Program-made: the position numbers and the translations under genes
The notes under the pieces: generated by a model
What the model was told of the DNA's origin: nothing
Database searches by the model: none
The model's input: only the letters and a program-made list of their open reading frames with translations
Shown: positions 34,959 through 43,619 of the stretch, in pieces
How the letters are laid out: each line of letters opens with the position of its first letter
Position numbering within the stretch: the first letter of the stretch is position 1
Assembly (NCBI RefSeq): GCF_024171485.1
Contig: NZ_JALJZX010000002.1
Location: forward strand, 868,001 to 932,000
Direction of reading: 5' to 3'
Origin: Chryseobacterium sp. HSC-36S06
GTDB taxonomy: Bacteria > Bacteroidota > Bacteroidia > Flavobacteriales > Weeksellaceae
Length of the DNA: 64,000 nucleotides

Positions 34959-37937
34959 ATGATCAGGAAATTACTCTCTGCATTTTCTCTGGGGATTTTT
35001 GTGGCAGGCGCGGCACAGGTCGGCTACTGGCCCAATGACACCAAGGGAAAAGACCGCAGCCTTTATGCCGTTAAAAACATCACCCTTTATCAGGATTACA
35101 GAACAAAAGTCGAAAATGCAGTTCTGGTCTTTCAGGAAGGCAAAGTAGTGGCTTCGGGCAAAGTGAACATCCCAAAAAACGCGGTGGTGATCGATGGCCG
35201 CGGGGCATTTGTCTATCCCTCATTTATCGATCCTTATGCCAGTATCGGTGTTGAAAAAGCCAAGCGCAGCGAATACAATCCGGGCAGCACTTATCTCCCT
35301 ACAGATGCGACTTCCGCGGCTTATAACGATGCGGTAAAAGCGGATACACGGGCCGTAAGTACTTTTACGAACCAGGGTAAGGATTTTCAGGATTATCTGA
35401 ACCAGGGTTTCGGCTCGGTGCTGAGTTTTAATGAAGACGGAATCGTGCGCGGTTCTGCAGTGCTCATCGGTTTGGGCGAAGGCATTTCCTCCGAAAAAGT
35501 AATTAAAGAAGATGCAGGATTTCTGCTTTCCCTGAACAAAGGAAGTTCCCGACAGGCCTACCCTTCTTCACTCGTGGGATCGGTGGCGCTGCTTCGCCAG
35601 CTCTATCTTGATGCGGACTGGTATTCAAAAGGCGGTCACTTGGAAAATAAGAACACCAGCCTCGAAGCCTTTAACCGCTACCGCAAACTGCCCACCATTA
35701 TTGAAACTTCCGAAAAATGGGACGTTCTAAGAGCTGATGCCATCGGGGATGAAGCTGCTACGCAGTTTGTCTTTGTCGGTTCTGGCAACGAATACCAGCG
35801 GGCTAAAGAAATGAAAGCCACCAACGGAACTTTCATTCTTCCGCTCGAATATCCGAAACCTTTCCAGAGTCAGGACCTCATGAATGTGGAAGACCTGGAT
35901 GTGGCGGACCTTAAGCACTGGGAACTGGCGCCCTACAACGCGGTGTATATGGCGAAGGAAAAAGTGCCTTTTGCGCTGACCATGTTTAAACTTAAAGATA
36001 AAAACTCCTTCCTGGATAAACTTCGAGACCTGAATAAAAAAGGGCTTTCCAAAGAAGAAATCCTGCAGTCGATTACCGAAAAGCCGGCACAGATCCTTCA
36101 GGTAAGTTCGCTAGGAAATCTTAATAAAGGTTCTATGGCGAATTTCATCATTGTTTCTGATGATCTTTTTATGAAAGAGTCGGTGATTTATGAGAACTGG
36201 GTTTTCGGTAAGCAGAATATCATCAACCGCATGCCCGATACCGATGTGCGCGGCGATTATCAGGTACAGCTTAATAATCAGACGTATGATTTGAAGATCA
36301 AAGGAAAAATCACAAAGCCCGAAGCGGAAATTACCCAGAACGATAAGAAAGGTAAAATAAAGCTCGCCGTAGCGGATTATAAAATGGCAATGGAAGTAAA
36401 ACTACCGAACGATTCGGTGCAGAATTACAGAGTTATGCTTCCGCTTACCGACTATAAAAACAGAACAGGAATCGCCATTGATAAAGACGGCAGAAACATT
36501 CCGTTCACCATAAAATATGTGAAGGCTTTCGAACCTGAACTTAAAAAAGATGAAAAGGCCAAAACCGATGAACCCGGAAAAATCTGGTATCCGTTTTCTG
36601 CTTTCGGTGCCGAACAGTTGGCTTCGCAGCAGGATTATCTGATTAAAAACGCCACCGTCTGGACCAACGGTTCTCAAGGTATTGTAAAAAATGCAGATGT
36701 AAAGGTTTCTAAAGGTAAAATTATACAGGTAGGAAAAGGACTTTCAGCCGGAAACGCTACCGTGATTGACGGAATGAACCTTCACCTTACCAGCGGCATC
36801 ATCGATGAACACACGCATATCGGGCTTGCACGCGGCGTAAACGAAGCAGGCAGCAACAACTCCGGCGAAGTGCGCATGAGCGACGCCATCGATCCTGATG
36901 ATGTGAACTTTTACCGTCAGCTCGCAGGCGGGGTCACTTCGGCTCAGCAGCTTCACGGTTCAGCCAATCCGATTGGCGGACAGGCCTCGATGGTGAAATT
37001 CAAATGGGGCGAAGATCCTAAAGACATGATGTTCCCGGGCGCAAAACCTTATATTAAATTTGCGTTAGGCGAAAATGTGAAGCAGAGCAACTGGGGCAAT
37101 AATCCAAACCGCTTCCCGCAGTCGAGAGGAGGTGTGGAACAGGCCTTCGACTTCTGGTTTACCCGCGCCCTGGAATATGAAAAGGAAAAAAGCACCAATA
37201 AGAACTTCAGGAAGGACCTCAGGCTGGAAACCATGCTCGAGATCCTGAAAAGCAACCGCTTCATTACCTGCCACTCGTATGTGCAGAGTGAAATCAACAT
37301 GCTCATGGATGTAGCTGAGCGTTTCGATTTCCGCGTGCAGACCTTTACCCACATTCTGGAAGGCTATAAAGTGGCCGACAAAATGAAAAAGCACGGCGCC
37401 AACGCTTCTACTTTCTCCGACTGGTGGGCATACAAGGAAGAAGTGCGGGAAGCCATTCCTTACAACGCTGCCCTGCTCCTTCAGGCCGGGGTGAATGTCG
37501 CCATCAATTCAGATGACGCCGAAATGGCAAGAAGACTCAACCAGGAAGCCGGCAAAGCCGTTAAATATGGAAATGTCCCTCAGGAAGAGGCTTGGAAAAT
37601 GGTGACGCTCAATCCTGCGAAGATGCTGCAGATCGATCATAAAGTGGGAAGCATTGAAGCGGGGAAAGATGCCGACCTGGTACTCTGGACGGATAATCCT
37701 TTAAGTATTTACGCGACGGTGGATAAAACCTTTGTGGACGGAATCCTTTATTTTGATGCAGCTCAGCAGCAGCGCAAAGACCAGATGGTGAAAGACGAGA
37801 AAAACAGAATCATCCAGAAAATGCTCTTCTCTGAAGATACCGGAAAAGGCAACACCCAAAGTGCTGAAAAGAAACAGCGCGTTCTCTACCACTGCGATAC
37901 TCTGGAAGGCGAAGAACATGAGTCCCACTCCCATTAA
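34959..37937 (+). CDS. Double amidohydrolase-family protein
   Basis: This 992-residue secreted protein has a signal peptide (MIRKLLSAFSLGIFVAGAAQ) and two amidohydrolase-like halves. The first half (about 35-430) has the beta-sandwich and PSFIDPYASIG near residue 85-95, where an active enzyme would have HxH. The second half (about 590-960) has IIDEHTHIGLARG (near 615) with intact HxH, further His residues in ITCHSY and TFTHILEGY, and the terminal Asp in AINSDDAEMARR near 848. Only the second half looks able to bind metals. The substrate is unknown; imidazolonepropionase-like and peptidase-like members exist. It is 14 bases before the next amidohydrolase. Confidence 0.88.
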   Translation: MIRKLLSAFSLGIFVAGAAQVGYWPNDTKGKDRSLYAVKNITLYQDYRTKVENAVLVFQEGKVVASGKVNIPKNAVVIDGRGAFVYPSFIDPYASIGVEKAKRSEYNPGSTYLPTDATSAAYNDAVKADTRAVSTFTNQGKDFQDYLNQGFGSVLSFNEDGIVRGSAVLIGLGEGISSEKVIKEDAGFLLSLNKGSSRQAYPSSLVGSVALLRQLYLDADWYSKGGHLENKNTSLEAFNRYRKLPTIIETSEKWDVLRADAIGDEAATQFVFVGSGNEYQRAKEMKATNGTFILPLEYPKPFQSQDLMNVEDLDVADLKHWELAPYNAVYMAKEKVPFALTMFKLKDKNSFLDKLRDLNKKGLSKEEILQSITEKPAQILQVSSLGNLNKGSMANFIIVSDDLFMKESVIYENWVFGKQNIINRMPDTDVRGDYQVQLNNQTYDLKIKGKITKPEAEITQNDKKGKIKLAVADYKMAMEVKLPNDSVQNYRVMLPLTDYKNRTGIAIDKDGRNIPFTIKYVKAFEPELKKDEKAKTDEPGKIWYPFSAFGAEQLASQQDYLIKNATVWTNGSQGIVKNADVKVSKGKIIQVGKGLSAGNATVIDGMNLHLTSGIIDEHTHIGLARGVNEAGSNNSGEVRMSDAIDPDDVNFYRQLAGGVTSAQQLHGSANPIGGQASMVKFKWGEDPKDMMFPGAKPYIKFALGENVKQSNWGNNPNRFPQSRGGVEQAFDFWFTRALEYEKEKSTNKNFRKDLRLETMLEILKSNRFITCHSYVQSEINMLMDVAERFDFRVQTFTHILEGYKVADKMKKHGANASTFSDWWAYKEEVREAIPYNAALLLQAGVNVAINSDDAEMARRLNQEAGKAVKYGNVPQEEAWKMVTLNPAKMLQIDHKVGSIEAGKDADLVLWTDNPLSIYATVDKTFVDGILYFDAAQQQRKDQMVKDEKNRIIQKMLFSEDTGKGNTQSAEKKQRVLYHCDTLEGEEHESHSH

Positions 37938-37951
37938 TCCCAATCAAGAAC

Positions 37952-39235
37952 ATGAAAAAATCAATATTTACCATACTTTCTTTTACGCTTTGTATTTCGG
38001 GAATGGTTTCAGCCCAGAGGCCGGCACCCGCACCGAAGCAGACGGTTCCCATAGCGATTACAGGGGCGACTTTGCATACCGCGACAGGAAGCGTTGTTCC
38101 AAATGCCTCCATTATTTTCGATAAGGGAAAAATAACGGGCATCAATACGCCGGTACCTGCAAACGCAAAAGTCATTAATGCCACCGAAAAACACGTCTAT
38201 CCCGGCTTTATCCTCGTTAATAATTCGCTTGGCTTGGTGGAAGTTTCTGCCACCAAAGCCACGGTAGATTTCACAGAATCCAACGGCTTCGTACCGGAAA
38301 TCCGGACTTTAATTGCTTTCAATACCGACAGTCACGTGATTCCCACCGTTCGGACGAATGGAGTGCTGCTCGCGCAGCCTGTGTTGGGCAACGGAATTCT
38401 GAAAGGAACCTCCTCTATCATGAACCTCGACGGATGGAACTGGCAGGATGCCGTGGTGTCCACTGATAATGTGTTACATCTTTCATGGCCGGAACTCCGT
38501 AAATCGACGGATGAAAAGAGAAATAAGGAATTTAAGGAGCGCCGTGACGCCAACCTCACCGAACTGAAAACGCTTTTTGCCAGAGCTAAGGCCTATCAGC
38601 CCAAAACCGGTATCAAAGATTACAAACTTGAAGCTATTGCGCCGGTACTGAGCGGAGAAAAGATCCTCTTCGCACAGGTTTCAGGAGCCAATGACGCACT
38701 GGAAGTCATTAAATTCGCGCAGGATTATGGGGTAAAGAAAACAGTACTTCTGGGAGATTCAAGCCTGGAAAGTGTGCTGGATGAAATCAAAAGAAGCGGC
38801 TTCCCGCTGATTATTACGAATCCACACTCGTTACCGCCTAACGAATCGATGTCGCCGCGTTTGCCTTATGAATTCGCAAAAAAAGTAGCGGACAAAGGCA
38901 TCCTCCACGGTCTGGATTATAGCGCAAGAAAAGATTTTTCCGATTCCCGGAATCTGCCTTTCCTGGCAGGAACCACCGCTGCTTACGGTCTCGACAAAGA
39001 AAAAGCACTGCAGAGCATCACGCTGAACCTGGCGAAAATGCTGGGCATCGACAAAGATTATGGCAGTCTGGAAGTGGGAAAAAGTGCAACCCTCTTCATC
39101 TCCGATGGCGATGCTCTGGACCAATTGACCAATAACGTCACCGAAGCCTTTATCGACGGCCGCCAGATCGACCTTAATAACCAGCAGAAAGAGCTCTACA
39201 AGCGATATAAAGAAAAATATTCCGTTGCGGAATAA
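37952..39235 (+). CDS. Amidohydrolase-family protein lacking the HxH motif
   Basis: This 427-residue secreted protein (signal about residues 1-20) has the amidohydrolase fold: ATEKHVYPGFILVNNSLGLVE near residues 75-98, and the end LGIDKDYGSLEVGKSATLFISDGD near 370-395, typical of the C-terminal beta-sandwich. The position of the metal-binding HxH after the PGF segment is ILVNNSLG, so the first metal ligands are missing. It may be a non-catalytic partner or scaffold of the double protein above, with which it is co-transcribed (14 bases apart). Confidence 0.85.
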   Translation: MKKSIFTILSFTLCISGMVSAQRPAPAPKQTVPIAITGATLHTATGSVVPNASIIFDKGKITGINTPVPANAKVINATEKHVYPGFILVNNSLGLVEVSATKATVDFTESNGFVPEIRTLIAFNTDSHVIPTVRTNGVLLAQPVLGNGILKGTSSIMNLDGWNWQDAVVSTDNVLHLSWPELRKSTDEKRNKEFKERRDANLTELKTLFARAKAYQPKTGIKDYKLEAIAPVLSGEKILFAQVSGANDALEVIKFAQDYGVKKTVLLGDSSLESVLDEIKRSGFPLIITNPHSLPPNESMSPRLPYEFAKKVADKGILHGLDYSARKDFSDSRNLPFLAGTTAAYGLDKEKALQSITLNLAKMLGIDKDYGSLEVGKSATLFISDGDALDQLTNNVTEAFIDGRQIDLNNQQKELYKRYKEKYSVAE

Positions 39236-39257
39236 TAATCTTAAAACATACCACCGT

Positions 39258-39316
39258 CCTCTTACTTTGCCAAAGTTTTAGTCAGCATGAAAATCACTTT
39301 GGCAAAGTTTATAAGA
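39258..39316. repeat. 59-bp twin repeat, copy 1
   Basis: Identical to copy 2 at 39472-39530 except for one base. It contains ACTTTGCCAAAGT and, 19 bases later, ACTTTGGCAAAGT, which are inverted copies of each other and each nearly self-palindromic, so the copy can fold into a hairpin. Confidence 0.85.
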
Positions 39317-39410
39317 AACAATGTTCGTTAAAGCACGATCAGCCCTCCGGCAAAGCGCTCATTCTGTGAAAAGCTCATTTAAAAAGGGGATTTCTTTTGG
39401 CATCAATAGC

Positions 39411-39428
39411 GTCGGGCTTTAGCCCGAC
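39411..39428. repeat. Short hairpin GTCGGGC-ttta-GCCCGAC
   Basis: A perfect 7-bp stem with a TTTA loop between the twin repeats. Possibly a REP-like element or a weak terminator. Confidence 0.6.
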
Positions 39429-39471
39429 TTTAAAATGCAGCATGAATATGACTTTAGTCAAAACTTAAAAT

Positions 39472-39530
39472 CCTCTTACTTTGCCAAAGTTTTAGTCAGC
39501 ATAAAAATCACTTTGGCAAAGTTTATAAGA
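39472..39530. repeat. 59-bp twin repeat, copy 2
   Basis: The second copy of the 39258-39316 repeat, in the same orientation, 155 bases downstream. Confidence 0.85.
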
Positions 39531-39715
39531 TAAGCCGGATAAAGAAAATACTCAGCATAGGAATAATAGTTTTTAACTTTTCAGACGCTGTCAAAGTCCA
39601 GGATTTTGGCAGCGTTTATTTTAAATCAGTGGCAACGTTTGAATTAAAAATGAGCACAACATACAGGACTGGCATGCTTTTTTAATGAGTTTTCATAACT
39701 AACTGAAAATGAATT

Positions 39716-40015
39716 ATGAAAAGCAAGATCCTTATCCTCGACACTAAAATATATTCCCTTTCGAAAATCTCCAATTTTTTAAAGCAGAAGAAATTCGACG
39801 TGGTTAAGCCCACCGAAACTCAAAGTGTGTTCAACCTCTGCTCACAGGCGAATCTCGATGCAGTCATCATTGACCTGAGACTCTTCGGCGCAAAATCCAG
39901 TATGTTCATTCAGAACTTAAAAGAAAATGTTCTGCCCGAACACGTGAAATTGATCACCATTTCCGACCATACTTCTACCCGCCAGATTCTTGACAGAATT
40001 ACACTGGATACTTAG
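39716..40015 (+). CDS. Degenerate stand-alone receiver-domain protein
   Basis: This 99-residue protein has the early strands and helices of a response-regulator receiver: KILILDTK at the first strand, DAVIIDLRLFG near residue 50 with the phospho-acceptor-like Asp, and KLITISDHTS near 78 with the conserved Ser/Thr. It lacks the acidic pair after the first strand and ends before the conserved Lys and the last helix. It is therefore short and probably not phosphorylated normally. No kinase or output domain is nearby. Confidence 0.6.
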   Translation: MKSKILILDTKIYSLSKISNFLKQKKFDVVKPTETQSVFNLCSQANLDAVIIDLRLFGAKSSMFIQNLKENVLPEHVKLITISDHTSTRQILDRITLDT

Positions 40016-40067
40016 CAGTGTACCTGACCCTTAACATACGGGCAAGTAATCATCATGACCAAGCAAG

Positions 40068-40122
40068 GTCAAAGGAATGTCAAAGGAATGTCAAAGGAAA
40101 GTCAAAGTAATGTATAAGTAAT
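40068..40122. repeat. 11-bp tandem repeat, five units (GTCAAAGGAAT type)
   Basis: Units are GTCAAAGGAAT twice, GTCAAAGGAAA, GTCAAAGTAAT and GTATAAGTAAT, directly adjacent over 55 bases. The last unit is the most diverged. It lies between the receiver-like gene and tex, in the 5' region of tex. Confidence 0.9.
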
Positions 40123-40208
40123 GTGAGGCGAACCCGTTTTACTTTCCATCACCAGTATTGACAGATTCCCTAAAATTCTCCCTATTTTAGCGGTCTTAAA
40201 ACTTTAAT

Positions 40209-42332
40209 ATGACCGCCACCGGCTTTATCCAGAAATCCCTTCGTCTTTCAGACCGAAATATCAGTGCGACGCTTCAGCTTTTAAGCGAAGACTGTACGAT
40301 TCCTTTTATTTCCCGATACCGGAAAGATGCCACAGGCAACCTCGACGAAGTGCAGATTGAGGAGATCGCCAAACTCAACACCCAGTTTCAGGAAATCATC
40401 AAAAGAAAAGAAAGCATCCTGAAATCCATTGAGGAACAGAGGGCCCTGACCCCTGAACTGAAACAGCGCATTGACGCAAGTTTCGACCTTCAGGAACTTG
40501 AAGATCTGTATTTGCCCTACAAAAAGCGCCGAAAAACAAAAGCCGACACCGCAAAAGAAAAAGGTCTGGAGCCTTTGGCTAAGATCATCATGAGCCAGAA
40601 AGCCGGTGACCTTCAGTCTCTCGCTTCCAGATACCTGAAGGAGGAAGTGACTTCCGTTGAAGACGCGCTTCAGGGCGCCAGAGACATTATGGCGGAGTGG
40701 ATTAATGAAAACGGCTACGTCCGTAAAAACCTCAGACGGTTATTCCAGCGTAAAGCAGTGATTTCGTCCCAGGTGGTAAAAGCCAAAAAAGAAGAGGAAG
40801 CCGCACAGAAATTCTCCCAATATTTTGAATGGGAAGAAAGCCTCGGCAGGATTCCCTCGCACCGCCTGTTGGCAATGCTCAGAGCGGAAACCGAAGGTTA
40901 TGTAAAAACCAAAATAGAAGTAGATAAAGACGAAGCCCTCGACCTCATCGAAAACGCCATCCTTAAAGCCAATAATGAGTGTACAGACCAGATTGCGATC
41001 GCCATTTCTGACAGCTACAAAAGACTGCTGGAGCCCGCCATTTCCAATGAAACCCTGCAGGAAGCCAAACAGAAGGCTGATGAAAAAGCCATTGCTATCT
41101 TTTCTGAAAATCTCAGACAATTACTCCTCGCGCCGCCTTTAGGCGAGAAACGGATTCTTGCCATCGATCCCGGTTACCGAAGCGGCTGTAAGGTGGTTTG
41201 TCTTGATGAAAAAGGCGACCTGCTCCACAACGAAACCATTTACCCTCACGCGCCGCAAAACGAAAGCGGAATGGCGATGAAGAAGATCCGGTCCATGGTG
41301 AACGCCTATAGTATTCAGGCAATTTCGATTGGAAACGGAACGGCAAGCCGGGAAACAGAATTCTTTATCAAGAAAATAGCTTTCGATACTCCACCTCAGG
41401 TTTTTGTCGTTTCGGAAGCCGGCGCGTCGGTGTATTCAGCAAGTAAAATTGCGCGGGATGAGTTTCCCAGTTATGATGTAACGGTTCGTGGTGCGGTTTC
41501 CATTGGCAGACGACTTGCAGATCCGCTCGCAGAACTCGTGAAGATTGACGCAAAATCAATCGGTGTCGGACAATACCAGCATGATGTGGACCAGACCGAC
41601 TTAAAAAACGAACTGGATGCTACCGTGATGAAATGTGTAAACTCAGTCGGCATCAATCTGAATACAGCAAGCAAATCATTGTTGAGTTATGTTTCCGGCA
41701 TCGGGGAAAAGATGGCCGAGAATATCGTAAACTACCGCGCGGAACACGGTGCTTTTGAAGACCGGAAACAGTTAAAGAAAGTCCCGAGACTGGGAGAAAA
41801 AGCCTTTCAGCAGTCAGCAGCATTTATCCGGATTGCCAACGGCAAAAATCCGCTGGATAATTCAGCCGTGCATCCGGAAGCTTACCCCATTGTGGAAAAA
41901 ATGGCAAAAGATTTAGGGATTAAAACCATTGACCTCATCGCCAATAAAGAAAAAATTGCTTTAATCAGTCCTGAAAAATATGTAAATGAGACCATTGGAA
42001 TTTTGGGTATTAAAGATATCCTGAAAGAGCTTGAAAAACCCGGTTTGGATCCCAGAAAAGCTGCAAAAGTTTTTGAGTTTGATCCAACGGTAAAAAACAT
42101 TAAAGACTTAAAACCCGGTATGATCCTTCCCGGCATCGTGAACAACATCACGGCGTTCGGTTGTTTCGTGGATCTCGGGATCAAGGAAAGCGGCCTCGTA
42201 CACATTTCACAACTGAAGGACGGTTTTGTGTCTGATGTGAATGAAGTGGTGAAACTTCATCAGCACGTTCAGGTAAGGGTGACAGAAGTGGATGAGGCAA
42301 GAAAAAGGGTGCAGCTCAGTATGATACTTTAG
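40209..42332 (+). CDS. tex: Tex-family RNA-binding transcription accessory protein
   Basis: This 707-residue cytoplasmic protein has the complete Tex architecture: a helical N terminus (about 1-310), a YqgF/RNase H-like domain starting RILAIDPGYRSGCKVV (near 316), two helix-hairpin-helix motifs (about 490-555, LLSYVSGIGEKMAENIVNYR) and a C-terminal S1 RNA-binding domain beginning GMILPGIVNNITAFGCFVDLG (near 637). It binds RNA and affects transcription. The 5' region has the 11-bp tandem repeats at 40068. Confidence 0.96.
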   Translation: MTATGFIQKSLRLSDRNISATLQLLSEDCTIPFISRYRKDATGNLDEVQIEEIAKLNTQFQEIIKRKESILKSIEEQRALTPELKQRIDASFDLQELEDLYLPYKKRRKTKADTAKEKGLEPLAKIIMSQKAGDLQSLASRYLKEEVTSVEDALQGARDIMAEWINENGYVRKNLRRLFQRKAVISSQVVKAKKEEEAAQKFSQYFEWEESLGRIPSHRLLAMLRAETEGYVKTKIEVDKDEALDLIENAILKANNECTDQIAIAISDSYKRLLEPAISNETLQEAKQKADEKAIAIFSENLRQLLLAPPLGEKRILAIDPGYRSGCKVVCLDEKGDLLHNETIYPHAPQNESGMAMKKIRSMVNAYSIQAISIGNGTASRETEFFIKKIAFDTPPQVFVVSEAGASVYSASKIARDEFPSYDVTVRGAVSIGRRLADPLAELVKIDAKSIGVGQYQHDVDQTDLKNELDATVMKCVNSVGINLNTASKSLLSYVSGIGEKMAENIVNYRAEHGAFEDRKQLKKVPRLGEKAFQQSAAFIRIANGKNPLDNSAVHPEAYPIVEKMAKDLGIKTIDLIANKEKIALISPEKYVNETIGILGIKDILKELEKPGLDPRKAAKVFEFDPTVKNIKDLKPGMILPGIVNNITAFGCFVDLGIKESGLVHISQLKDGFVSDVNEVVKLHQHVQVRVTEVDEARKRVQLSMIL

Positions 42333-42337
42333 ATTTC

Positions 42338-42379
42338 AGGATGAAATTTTTTATATATTTATAAAACTTTCATCCTTTT
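42338..42379 (+). terminator. Candidate terminator after tex
   Basis: Arms AGGATGAAA and TTTCATCCT separated by a 21-base AT-rich loop, then TTTA. Confidence 0.45.
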
Positions 42380-42388
42380 AAATAATCA

Positions 42389-42718
42389 ATGAAACTTCTG
42401 ATTTACTCTTTTTTAATCTGCATCCTACTGGGCTGCTGGCAAAAAGGCCGGAAGGATCTAGATGATCAGTCGGTGTGGACGGTTTCCAGGCATGATGATC
42501 CAGAGAGTAAGAATTTCAGAAAGATTAAAGTAAGATTTCACAGTAACGGTTATGCCTACGAAGAAAACACGATCTTAAAATATCCCTACCACGTTTTTCA
42601 CCTGCGTAACACTTTTGAATTTAACCGCAAACTGTACAGAATCCTGGAGTGGACAGATAAAGAAATTGTGCTGCAGAACAGCTCTACTGATATTGTGATC
42701 ATTTTGCGCCGCGAATAA
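42389..42718 (+). CDS. Small lipoprotein-like protein
   Basis: This 109-residue protein has a lipoprotein-type signal (YSFLICILLGCWQ; Cys near residue 16) and a small beta-rich domain with KIKVRFHSNGYAYEEN and WTDKEIVLQNS. I do not recognise the family. It is on the same strand as tex and the DUF421 gene, 38 bases before the latter. Confidence 0.6.
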   Translation: MKLLIYSFLICILLGCWQKGRKDLDDQSVWTVSRHDDPESKNFRKIKVRFHSNGYAYEENTILKYPYHVFHLRNTFEFNRKLYRILEWTDKEIVLQNSSTDIVIILRRE

Positions 42719-42756
42719 GGCACTCTTTTGGCTATACACTGCCAAACAATTATTTC

Positions 42757-43458
42757 ATGAAAAACATTCTTACTATTGACTGGTCCGCTATTTTGCTGGG
42801 AAGTGAAGAGTGGTCCTTTTTGCCGGAGGTGGCTCTCCGAACCCTCATCATGTTTATGATCATCATTACCGGCCTGCGGTTTATGGGAAAGCGTGGGGTG
42901 AAACAGCTGTCGGTCGTAGAACTTGTTGTAATTATCGGTTTGGGATCAGCAGCGGGCGATCCGATGTTCTACAAAGAGGTGGGGATCGTATTCTCGCTGC
43001 TTGTCTTCCTTATCATTATCGCATTATATGCCGGACTGACCTATATCGTAGGAAAATCTAAAAAGGCGGAGGATATGCTTGAAGGTAAACCGCTATGCCT
43101 TATTCAGGACGGTGTTTTTGTCCTGGAAAACTTTAAAAAAGAAAATCTCGGAAGTGATGAATTCTTTGCAGAACTTAGGTTGAAAGGTATTTCTCACCTC
43201 GGCCAGGTTGAAACTGCCATTGAAGAAACCTCCGGTGAACTGAGTGTATTTTATTTTGCGGACGAAGATATAAGACCCGGACTTTCTGTGATGCCCGGTT
43301 CCCTGAACAGTCCGCTTACCGAAATCCCTGATGCCGGCCATTATTCCTGCACGTTCTGTGCGTATACCGAAGAAAAGGCTTCTGGATCTGCAGGTTTGTG
43401 TCCGAACTGCAAACGTGAAGAATGGGTAAAAGCAAGCTGTAAAAAAAGGATTACATGA
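42757..43458 (+). CDS. DUF421 (YetF-type) membrane protein with zinc-ribbon tail
   Basis: This 233-residue protein has about three membrane segments (about 25-95) followed by the DUF421 domain, with the typical RFMGKRGVKQLSVVELVVII start and ENLGSDEFFAELRLKGISHLGQVE in the cytoplasmic or periplasmic part (about 130-150). The last 40 residues add Cys198-x2-Cys201 and Cys215-x2-Cys218 (CTFC, CPNC), an apparent rubredoxin-like zinc site, with an extra Cys228. DUF421 proteins such as YetF have no settled function. The zinc-ribbon extension is not part of the core family. Confidence 0.85.
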   Translation: MKNILTIDWSAILLGSEEWSFLPEVALRTLIMFMIIITGLRFMGKRGVKQLSVVELVVIIGLGSAAGDPMFYKEVGIVFSLLVFLIIIALYAGLTYIVGKSKKAEDMLEGKPLCLIQDGVFVLENFKKENLGSDEFFAELRLKGISHLGQVETAIEETSGELSVFYFADEDIRPGLSVMPGSLNSPLTEIPDAGHYSCTFCAYTEEKASGSAGLCPNCKREEWVKASCKKRIT

Positions 43459-43554
43459 AGCACAGCAACATTAGACTTTTCATTCCTACAAAAAATTATT
43501 CCCTATTTCAGCTGAAGTTAAACTCGGTTCTCCGCATAAGGTGCATGAAAAACA

Positions 43555-43586
43555 AAAGTTCCGGAAGGAGAATTATCCGGAACTTT
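43555..43586 (-). terminator. Candidate terminator between DUF421 and the DJ-1-like gene
   Basis: Hairpin AAAGTTCCGGA-aggagaatta-TCCGGAACTTT, placed between the two converging stops. There is no long T-run, so this is tentative. Confidence 0.45.
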
Positions 43587-43619
43587 GCGTTATATTAACT
43601 CAAGGTATAGGTGTAAGAT

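Larger units (their letters stand above)
39236..39715. other. 480-bp gene-free stretch with repeats
   Basis: No gene is seen. It holds two 59-bp twin repeats (39258-39316 and 39472-39530) and a GTCGGGC-ttta-GCCCGAC hairpin (39411-39428). Confidence 0.6.
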
